DNA of 40,614 nucleotides from the NCBI GenBank assembly GCA_900539345.1, contig UQBS01000024.1, positions 1 to 40,614 of the forward strand. Reading direction: 5' to 3'. This stretch comes from an uncultured Coriobacteriaceae bacterium (GTDB lineage Bacteria > Actinomycetota > Coriobacteriia > Coriobacteriales > UMGS124). A program made the translations under genes and the position numbers. This document shows, piece by piece, positions 34,305-40,614 of the stretch. Position 1 is the stretch's first letter. Every line of letters begins with the position of its first letter. Below the pieces are notes generated by a model. That model was given only the letters and a program-made list of their open reading frames with translations. It made no database searches and was not told the origin of the DNA.

Positions 34305-35879
34305 CTAGATTGCCACAGTCTTCGTCGCCGCAAGATCGACGAGCTGAGCGCGGGTGTTGACGCCCGCCTTCTCGTAGATGTGAGCCGTGTGCGTCTTTAC
34401 CGTATTGCGCGAGATGCCGAGCTTCTCGGCAATCGCGTCGGCGCTTTGGTGCTGCAGCAGATACGGCAGAACCTCGGTTTCGCGCGGGGTGAGCGTGCCC
34501 AGCTCGGCGGCGATGGCATCGGCCTGCACCTGCGCGATGAGGACCATGTCATGCGGGTTGCGCACGATGACGAATTGGTCGCGAGCGCGCTGCTGCACAG
34601 TCACACCCAAGCTGAGCAGGGCGCCGTAGAGCAGTGAAACAGCAACAAGAACAATCGAGGTAGTCCCCAAACCCACTGTGCTCATGAGCACACCTCCGCC
34701 CAGGATGCCCGCAAGCAGGGCAAACGAGCAGATGCACACAACCCAGGAGGGGTTCTTGAGGCCCTCCTGACCGGCTCGGGCAAGTCCGAGCAGCTCCACC
34801 ATCGCGCACATCGCAAGGGCGCTCGTGAGGCTGTCGGTCGCTTTGCCGGCAACATGGGCCAGTGTCTGTCCCACATTGGAAGGCATGGTTGTAGTGGTAA
34901 GGATGAAGACGAGAGCCGAGGTCCCCAGCAGCATCGGAAGCATCACGTAGGGCCCATCGGGATTTGCTCGCATCGAGAGAAAGAGCAGCGCGCAGGCAAG
35001 CAGGGCTCCACCCACACCCGTCACAACCTGCCGATACACGTACTCGACCTGAGCCAGGCCGTCATTGGAGAAGCCGATGAGGCCCATGTACAACCCCAGA
35101 CCCAAAGAGCAGCATGCGACCTCGGTAAGGTGGCTGCGCAGCTGAGAGGGGCGGGCTGCAGGCGAAGGCGCGGCGCAAGCAGCGCTCGAAGCGATTCCGC
35201 TGGAACCTGCAGGCTGCCGCGCTTGAACAGCGAGGGCTCGCGCCTCGCACGCAACACCAAGGGTCGGCAATATGCAGACAAACGCGGCGCACACGTCGGC
35301 GTTGAAGGCCCCGAAGAGCAGTTTGATGAGCACGCACACCCCCAGGCTCGCACAAGCCAGGCTTAAAACCGCGGAGCTGCGCGGCTCGACGGGGGCATTG
35401 GCCACGAGGCGCGGCACAAGCAGACCGAAAGCCAGGCCGCCAACCAGCCCACCTACCACGGTGAGCACCAGGCTTGTAGAGCCCAGCTTGACGCAAGCAG
35501 GACCCACCAGGCAGCCCAGGGCACAGGCCAGGTTGATCACGTCAAGGCGAAGAGCCCCTCCGAAAGCAGGACGCGCATGGCCGATGCCACCCGCAGACTC
35601 CTGCGAGACAAGCAGGGCCTCGGCGACAGTCCGTCGGCCAACGAGCCCGGTCGCAAGGGCGGCGATTGCCGTGCCCGCAAGGGCGGCAAGCCACCCGGCA
35701 TCAGCGCGTGGGTGGTTGAGGATGGAAATCGGCAGCGTAAACACCGGCCCGGGCGTCATGCGATACGCGAAGTCGAACCAGAGCATGACAAGCGCAGCTT
35801 CCAAGCAGACCCAGAAAATCGGACGCGCGGGCAACTCCTTGACGCCAGACCACCCCTGTATCCTGTCCTTTTCCGCCAT
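34305..35879 (-). CDS. LuxR-family regulator with multi-pass membrane N-terminus
   Basis: A 524-residue membrane regulator with about 12 hydrophobic helices (~20-430). A C-terminal LuxR/GerE domain spans ~455-520 (LTPRETEVLPYLLQHQSADAIAEKLGISRNTVKTHTAHIYEKAGVNTRAQLV). The ATG at 35879 has GGGGGAG 5 nt upstream; earlier in-frame ATGs lack a site. Upstream on the same strand are a small coiled-coil protein and flavoprotein 4, so it is placed to regulate flavoprotein 4. It may share a transcript with the small gene (95-nt gap). Confidence 0.92.
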   Translation of the reverse strand: MAEKDRIQGWSGVKELPARPIFWVCLEAALVMLWFDFAYRMTPGPVFTLPISILNHPRADAGWLAALAGTAIAALATGLVGRRTVAEALLVSQESAGGIGHARPAFGGALRLDVINLACALGCLVGPACVKLGSTSLVLTVVGGLVGGLAFGLLVPRLVANAPVEPRSSAVLSLACASLGVCVLIKLLFGAFNADVCAAFVCILPTLGVACEARALAVQARQPAGSSGIASSAACAAPSPAARPSQLRSHLTEVACCSLGLGLYMGLIGFSNDGLAQVEYVYRQVVTGVGGALLACALLFLSMRANPDGPYVMLPMLLGTSALVFILTTTTMPSNVGQTLAHVAGKATDSLTSALAMCAMVELLGLARAGQEGLKNPSWVVCICSFALLAGILGGGVLMSTVGLGTTSIVLVAVSLLYGALLSLGVTVQQRARDQFVIVRNPHDMVLIAQVQADAIAAELGTLTPRETEVLPYLLQHQSADAIAEKLGISRNTVKTHTAHIYEKAGVNTRAQLVDLAATKTVAI

Positions 35880-35974
35880 GGCGTCTCCCCCGTCGACGTT
35901 TGGGCACATATCGCACCGCAATCCGGCACGCAGGGATGATATCACTACAAGGAAGAAGGCGCGTCTAGGGCGCA

Positions 35975-36463
35975 TTATGCTGCGGAGGGTGAGCCAGACG
36001 CACACGCCCCCTTCGCAGCGTCGGCCTCACAGCGGGCCAGAGTGTAGGCAAAGTCTTCTCGGAACCGATTGAGCTCGTCTTCCAGAGCAAGGGCTTCTGC
36101 CTCTGTCAGGCGCGCACGAGAAGCTTCAGGCACGCTTGCAAACGGGCTGTGCGCCAAATCGCGCTCAAAGCGGGTCTTTTCGTCACGCAAAGCAAGACGC
36201 TTCTCACTAACAAGACGCTCATAGAGCTTGGGGTCGATGGCATCGCGATTGAACTCGCGCGACTCAAGCTGCTCGAGGTCGCCCTCAAGGTCGTCGACAC
36301 ATGCATATTTGGCAAGCACTTGCCCGGCAGCGCGGTGTGCCTCGAGCTTTGCCTGGATGTCCTGCATGCGCGCCATGTCGGCAAGAAGCGACTGTAAACG
36401 CCTCTCGTTGGCCGACTCCGCCCGATAGGTGCCGGCCGCTTGGCCGCTCGTCTCGTTGCCCAT
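35975..36463 (-). CDS. Coiled-coil protein of unknown function
   Basis: A 162-residue hydrophilic protein that I do not recognise. It is rich in Glu, Arg, Ala and Leu, with long helical heptads (NERRLQSLLADMARMQDIQAKLEAH, then LEGDLEQLESREFNRDAIDPKLYERLVSEKRLALRDEKTRFERDL). No signal peptide or membrane helix is seen, so it should be cytoplasmic. The ATG at 36463 has GGGGAGG about 6 nt upstream, and codon use matches the neighbours, which supports a real gene. It lies between flavoprotein 4's terminator and LuxR 3 on the same strand and may be cotranscribed with LuxR 3. Confidence 0.75.
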   Translation of the reverse strand: MGNETSGQAAGTYRAESANERRLQSLLADMARMQDIQAKLEAHRAAGQVLAKYACVDDLEGDLEQLESREFNRDAIDPKLYERLVSEKRLALRDEKTRFERDLAHSPFASVPEASRARLTEAEALALEDELNRFREDFAYTLARCEADAAKGACASGSPSAA

Positions 36464-36520
36464 AGCGCCCTCCCCTTTCCTTTCAAAACCAATCCCCGGC
36501 TCGTTGAACGCACCGGTGCG

Positions 36521-36565
36521 CAGAAAACCGGCCGCCCCGCGCATACCATGCTGCGAGGCGGCCGG
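36521..36565 (-). terminator. Rho-independent terminator of flavoprotein 4
   Basis: CCGGCCGCC (36528-36536) and GGCGGCCGG (36557-36565) are a perfect 9-bp inverted repeat. On the minus strand TTTTCTG follows. It starts about 20 nt past the stop codon and separates flavoprotein 4 from the coiled-coil gene. Confidence 0.85.
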
Positions 36566-36585
36566 CCGAAACTCAAAGAGCCGTC

Positions 36586-38778
36586 TTACTTCGAGATCTC
36601 CTGGCCGGAGAGCTCCTTGCCCAGGACGCGGCCCAGCGTGAGAGCCATGCCGAGGCTGACACCCTGGATAGGCGTGGAGTAATGAGTGCCGAAGCGGCCA
36701 CCCGAGTTGTTGCCGGAGGCGTACAGGCCCTCAATCGGGTTGAAGTTCTTGTCGAGGACGCGCTGGTTGGCGTCGATGACCAGACCGTTAAGGCTGACAG
36801 TGCCCAGTGCGGGCTTCTCCTGCACCTGAATTATGCCGAAGAACGGGGGTTCGTCGATGGGCAGCAGGACGCGCGGGTCGCGGCCGAAGTCGGTGTCCTT
36901 GCCGGCGGCAGCCATCTCGTTGTAACGGTCGATGGATGCCTTGGCAGCAGCAGCCTCCCCGTCGGAGAGACCCATGTACTCGAAGAGCTCCTCCCAGGTG
37001 TTGGCCGCGAAGTGGCAAGGCGTGCCCGTGGACCACGTGGTCTCACCAGCGCCGCCGGCGGTCTCCTCGCCCAGCGGGCCGCGCTCAACCCAGTGGGCCA
37101 GCGTCTCGTCGAGCGAGTCATCACGGCCGGCGCAGAAGTGCTCGGGCGCGGAGCGGGAGAGCAGGGTCTTGTACTTGGAGTCGAAGAAGGCATAGAAGCG
37201 ACCGAACTTCCTGCGCTCCATCTGCTCGATGATGCCGAAACAGCCCATGAACTCCTCGTCGCAGAAGCGCTGCATGTCGGTGTCAAGCCACAGGGCGAAG
37301 CGGTAGGTGCCCTGACGGATAAGCAGGTTCACGGAGTACTTGTCGGAAGTGTACACGACCTCGGGCGAGATGAGGGTGCGCTGAATCGGGTCCATGGAGC
37401 CGCCGGCCCACATGCCCATCTTGATGCCCGAGCCATCGCGGCCAAAGCCGGCGGTACGCATCTTGGAGATGTCCAGGCCGTGAGCGTCGAACAGCTCGCG
37501 CTGGTTCTGCTGGAGCTCCTTGTACATCGCGTTGTTCGCGCCGTAGTCGCCAGCAGACAGGACGATGCTCTCGCCGGTAAAGCGGTGGTAGTTGCCATCG
37601 GCATCCTGGGCGATGACACCAGTCACGCGGGTGTGGGTCTCGGTGCCGTCGGAGATGACGTCGACACCGTCCTCGCCAACCTGCTCAACCTTGCAGGGGA
37701 CCTCTTCCTCGGTGGTCTCGAGCACGATGCCCTTGTAGCCCCAGAACCACTGGGCGCCCAGGGACTCGGACTTAGCGATGAGGGCCTTGCCGCCGCTTTC
37801 CTGAGCCATGTCGCCAGCGCCTGCGCCCTCGCCGAAGCTGCCGGCGTTCATGGGGTAGGTGATGGTGCCCTTCCAGCACTTGTAGCCGTTGATGTCGCCG
37901 CCGTTGGCGAAGTACTCGTCGGCGCAACCCTCGACAAGCTCGATCTTCGTGGAGGCAACAACGGACTCGGGGGAGTTCTCCATGAGCCAGTCGACCATCT
38001 CGCCGGAGTTGTCGACGAACTTCTTCACCAGGCAGGGGTTGGTGTAACCCAGAGAGCGGCGCTGCCAGTCGGCGATGAACTCGGACTTGTCAATCTCAGG
38101 GCAGCCGGCGTCCATACAGAACTTGGAGTTAACGGTGCCGATCTGATGCAGGCCGTACCAGAACATGTTGTCCTCGTCCTGGGCCTCGAGCACGACGACC
38201 TTCTTGCCGCCCTCGGCAGCGGTCACAGCGCAGGCAAGGCCCGCGTTGCCGCCGCCGACGATGACGATGTCAGCCTCGGTGGTGTCGACGATATCAGCCT
38301 CGTCGATCTCGGGCTTGTCGCCGAGCCACTCGGGCGTGGCAACGACATAGGCGGCCTCGGCCGGGAACTCGTAACCGGCCTGCACCATGCAGTCCTTCAC
38401 GCCGGCAACGGTGACGTTGGTGCACAGCGTGGCGCCGGAGATTGCGTCGACGTAGGGGCTGTTGGCCTCGACGATGCGGTTGCACAGGTCGTCGATGTCC
38501 TCACGGAAGTTCTCGGAGTAGTCCTTGCGGCTCGTCTGCGTGACGGTGTAGGTCACCGACGTGATGGCGTCCTCAGACAGCTCGCAGGTAATGTCCATCT
38601 CGGCGAAGCCGGTAGACTGCTTCGAGACATAGGTGCCGGGCGTAAAGGCAAAGGGCGCGAGGTCTGCAGGGGCGTCCTCGGCCTGCGCGGTGCCCACACC
38701 GGCGGCAGTGATGCCGAGGGCGGCGCCGGCGAGAGCGGCGGTCTTGAGGAAGTCGCTGCGGGTAATGCTGGTGGACAT
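36586..38778 (-). CDS. Exported flavoprotein with N-terminal FMN-binding domain (flavoprotein 4)
   Basis: A 730-residue exported reductase of the FAD_binding_2 superfamily. The signal SITRSDFLKTAALAGAALGI resembles a Tat signal but has Arg-Ser in place of Arg-Arg. An FMN_bind-like domain (~45-135) contains DAISGATLCT, with Thr117 as predicted flavinylation site. The FAD motif is IVIVGGGNAGLACAV (~171-185). The catalytic region reads RFCDEEFMGCFG, without the Arg of fumarate reductases. The C-terminal segment GLYASGNNSGGRFGTHY closely parallels flavoprotein 1 (GLFATGNCSGGRFPLQY), so these two form a subfamily. The ATG at 38778 has GGAAGGGA upstream. It is followed by its own terminator, then the coiled-coil and LuxR 3 genes. 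Substrate unknown. Confidence 0.88.
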   Translation of the reverse strand: MSTSITRSDFLKTAALAGAALGITAAGVGTAQAEDAPADLAPFAFTPGTYVSKQSTGFAEMDITCELSEDAITSVTYTVTQTSRKDYSENFREDIDDLCNRIVEANSPYVDAISGATLCTNVTVAGVKDCMVQAGYEFPAEAAYVVATPEWLGDKPEIDEADIVDTTEADIVIVGGGNAGLACAVTAAEGGKKVVVLEAQDEDNMFWYGLHQIGTVNSKFCMDAGCPEIDKSEFIADWQRRSLGYTNPCLVKKFVDNSGEMVDWLMENSPESVVASTKIELVEGCADEYFANGGDINGYKCWKGTITYPMNAGSFGEGAGAGDMAQESGGKALIAKSESLGAQWFWGYKGIVLETTEEEVPCKVEQVGEDGVDVISDGTETHTRVTGVIAQDADGNYHRFTGESIVLSAGDYGANNAMYKELQQNQRELFDAHGLDISKMRTAGFGRDGSGIKMGMWAGGSMDPIQRTLISPEVVYTSDKYSVNLLIRQGTYRFALWLDTDMQRFCDEEFMGCFGIIEQMERRKFGRFYAFFDSKYKTLLSRSAPEHFCAGRDDSLDETLAHWVERGPLGEETAGGAGETTWSTGTPCHFAANTWEELFEYMGLSDGEAAAAKASIDRYNEMAAAGKDTDFGRDPRVLLPIDEPPFFGIIQVQEKPALGTVSLNGLVIDANQRVLDKNFNPIEGLYASGNNSGGRFGTHYSTPIQGVSLGMALTLGRVLGKELSGQEISK

Positions 38779-39069
38779 GGTTTTCCCTTCCAACACGGTT
38801 GTTTCCGAACCTGCGGGCACGGCCCTTTTGCCGGCTCGCCTTCCGTTCGGGCTGACCCCATCGTGGCCTGTCAACGTCTTCTTCACCATGCCGCGACAGG
38901 TATGAAATTCAACGCTCCCAGGCTCATACTCAAAGAATGAGAGGAGCCACCTTGACACGTTGAGCTGGGATGATGAAAGATTTGGCGGGTTCGGTGCCCG
39001 AAAAAGGGCGATGTGCGGGACAGAGCCGACCCGTCAATCGGCACGCTGTGCAAAGTCCTACGACACCGT

Positions 39070-39121
39070 TTGACTCCGTACCCAAGGGTACGGTACTCTA
39101 GGGTACGGTACTCATGAGTAC
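39070..39121 (+). promoter_or_regulatory. Promoter of the DUF234 ATPase gene embedded in palindromes
   Basis: A -35 TTGACT (39070-39075) is followed after 18 bp by TACTCT (39094-39099). Overlapping these are CCGTACCC-AA-GGGTACGG (39076-39093), a 14-bp direct repeat AGGGTACGGTACTC at 39085 and 39100 (period 15), and the perfect 14-bp palindrome GTACTCATGAGTAC (39108-39121). Any protein bound there would block polymerase, so strong repression, perhaps by the gene product, is likely (inference). The rest of the 38779-39069 gap contains no gene. Confidence 0.65.
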
Positions 39122-39137
39122 GAAAATGGGAGGGCAT

Positions 39138-40562
39138 ATGTTCGTCGGACGTGAGCGTGAACTTGCAGCTCTAGAGCGCATGTACGGCAAGAGCGATTTT
39201 CAGATGGCTGTCATCTACGGCAGGCGGCGCGTGGGCAAGACCACACTCATCGATGAGTTCACAAAAGACAAGCGGGTGCTGTATTTCACAGCCCAGCAGA
39301 AGACCTCACGGCAGAACCTCGAGCTGTTCAGCGCCGCCGCCTACGCCGCGTTCTCCCTGCCCGGGTCCCTGCCGGCTTTCTCGTCATGGAACGACGCGCT
39401 GGCATTTGTCGTCGAAAGGGTCGAGTCTGACACAGGGGGCATGCCGCTCGTCTTCGTCTTCGACGAGTTCCCCTACGCGGCCGAGGCGGACCCTTCCCTG
39501 CCGTCGATATTCCAAACCGCCATCGACCACGGCTTCAAACAGACAAACACCAAGCTGATTCTCTGCGGGAGCAACGAGGGGTTCATGGAAAGCGAGGTAC
39601 TCGGCGCCAAAAGCCCCCTATACGGAAGACGGACGATGCAGATTCACCTTAAACCGTTCGACTACCTCGACGCCGCGCGGATGCTGCCGCGTCTTCCCCC
39701 CGAGCAGGAGCTGGCGTATTACGCCACCTTCGGAGGCACGCCGTATTACCTCTCGCAGGTAGACCCTGCACTGACCTACGAGGAGAACGTACGCGAGCTC
39801 CTATTCGACAGCATGGGCATGCTCTACGAGGAGCCCCTCATGTTGTTGCGCCAGGAGGTTCACGAGCCCGCCCAGTACAACTCCATCCTCGACGCCATCG
39901 GGGCGGGCAACGGCACGTCCACGCGAATCGCCGAGGCAGCCGGGGTAAATCCCAACTCGGTCGGCAAGTACATAAAGACGCTCGTGTCGCTGGGAATCAT
40001 CGAGAAGGTGGCCCCTTTTGGGGAGACTACGACTTCGCGCAGCTCGCGCTACCGCATCAAGGACCCGTTCTTCGCCTACTGGTACCGCTTCGTGAGCAGG
40101 TATCTCGGGGCAATCGAGGAAGGCGCGGGCGCGGCTGCGGCCGGATACGCCACCTCGGGGGCCGCGTTCGCAACCTATCTCGGTGGACAGTTCGAGCTGG
40201 CGTGCCTGCAATGGGTGAGTCGCGAGAGCGCTGCGGGGAGGCTTCCCTTCGCGGCACTTGAGTTCGGCAAATGGTGGGGCACCGACCCACAGGCCCGCGA
40301 GGAGACCGACATCGACGTCGTGGCAGCGAACAAGGCCGAGCACAAGCTGCTCGTCGGGGAATGCAAGTGGCGCAACTCGTTCGACGAGACGGCTGCGATC
40401 GAGGCGCTCGAGCACCGCGCGACCCTTCTGAGAGGGTTCAGCCAGTGCTACCACGTGCTCTTCACAAAGCGCGACGTGAGCGAGGGAACCCGTGAGAAAG
40501 TGGCGGCGAGAAGCGACCTGCGCTTCGTGACGGCAGAGGAGCTCTACCGCGAGTTGGAATGA
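39138..40562 (+). CDS. AAA ATPase with DUF234-type C-terminus
   Basis: A 474-residue cytoplasmic ATPase of the archaeal-type AAA plus DUF234 family. It starts MFVGRERELAALERMYG, the usual N-terminus. Walker A is YGRRRVGKTTLIDEF, Walker B is LVFVFDEFPYAA, and sensor-like LILCGSNEGFME follows. A winged helix lies at ~255-300 (STRIAEAAGVNPNSVGKYIKTLVSLGIIEK). The C-terminal DUF234 part contains ETDIDVVAANKAEHKLLVGECKWRN, a D...E-x-K pattern like PD-(D/E)XK nucleases. The ATG at 39138 fits the family and has GGAGG close upstream; ATGs at 39114 and 39126 are alternatives, but 39114 lies inside a palindrome. The winged helix could bind the palindrome array. The family's function is unknown. A short G/C-rich hairpin after the stop (40583-40594) may be a terminator. 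Confidence 0.88.
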   Translation: MFVGRERELAALERMYGKSDFQMAVIYGRRRVGKTTLIDEFTKDKRVLYFTAQQKTSRQNLELFSAAAYAAFSLPGSLPAFSSWNDALAFVVERVESDTGGMPLVFVFDEFPYAAEADPSLPSIFQTAIDHGFKQTNTKLILCGSNEGFMESEVLGAKSPLYGRRTMQIHLKPFDYLDAARMLPRLPPEQELAYYATFGGTPYYLSQVDPALTYEENVRELLFDSMGMLYEEPLMLLRQEVHEPAQYNSILDAIGAGNGTSTRIAEAAGVNPNSVGKYIKTLVSLGIIEKVAPFGETTTSRSSRYRIKDPFFAYWYRFVSRYLGAIEEGAGAAAAGYATSGAAFATYLGGQFELACLQWVSRESAAGRLPFAALEFGKWWGTDPQAREETDIDVVAANKAEHKLLVGECKWRNSFDETAAIEALEHRATLLRGFSQCYHVLFTKRDVSEGTREKVAARSDLRFVTAEELYRELE

Positions 40563-40614
40563 GACGATATGAGAGAGCCATTGGGGGAGCCCCCTCTCCT
40601 CGTGCCACTCACGT

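Noticed and set aside
36682..38940. Long plus-strand open frame antisense to flavoprotein 4
   Set aside because: Shadow of the real minus-strand gene, without protein-like motifs.

Overview
The window (about 60% GC, strong G/C preference at third codon positions) looks like a chromosome segment from an anaerobic actinomycete of the class Coriobacteriia, most likely the Eggerthellaceae (inference). The clues are three LuxR-type regulators fused to a multi-pass membrane domain, four secreted fumarate-reductase-like flavoproteins (three with clear Tat signals), a minimal SufC-SufB pair, and many stand-alone AAA-type ATPases with nuclease-like tails. I found no tRNA, rRNA, CRISPR array, complete insertion sequence or prophage.

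Layout. 1-5.7 kb: a membrane LuxR regulator (+) converging on an RND exporter (-) that carries a coiled-coil insertion. 6.0-7.5 kb: a VTC-domain/DUF4956 pair. 7.5-13.6 kb: an accessory stretch with an AlbA_2/winged-helix protein, an AAA-like/PD-(D/E)XK protein, a cysteine-containing diguanylate cyclase, the remnant of a DUF4143 ATPase, and a SnoaL-LytTR regulator. 13.8-14.8 kb: a HemW-like protein without the radical-SAM cysteines. 15.1-17.0 kb: flavoprotein 1. 17.4-19.2 kb: sufC-sufB. 19.5-22.2 kb: a membrane GGDEF protein, a NifX/NifB-family protein and an ArsR regulator with a cysteine-rich tail. 22.6-28.9 kb: flavoprotein 2, LuxR regulator 2 and divergent flavoprotein 3. 29.0-34.0 kb: a LysR regulator and a large surface protein (CAP, BIG2, PASTA, eight BIG4-like repeats). 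34.3-38.8 kb: LuxR regulator 3, a coiled-coil protein of unknown function and flavoprotein 4. 39.1-40.6 kb: a DUF234-type ATPase behind a dense palindromic promoter.

How the genes fit together. The dominant theme is extracytoplasmic redox chemistry. The four exported flavoproteins belong to the FAD_binding_2 fumarate/urocanate reductase superfamily, and three also carry an FMN-binding domain with an S-G-A-T flavinylation motif. None shows the catalytic arginine context of classical fumarate reductase, so they probably reduce other organic acceptors. Two membrane LuxR regulators lie next to three of the four, which suggests substrate-responsive control. SufCB would serve Fe-S needs. The accessory ATPases and AlbA_2 protein have no assigned role, but two of them sit behind unusually palindromic promoters that suggest autoregulation.

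The most unusual items are the cysteine-less HemW-like protein, the twin TTAAGY-N4-RCTTAA operators before the ArsR gene, the paired TGTA-N7-TACA sites before the SnoaL-LytTR gene, tandem 34-bp repeats before flavoprotein 1, two intergenic segments of about 125 bp bounded by related inverted repeats, and the palindrome array at the DUF234 ATPase promoter. All functions are inferred from sequence by eye; no database search was possible.
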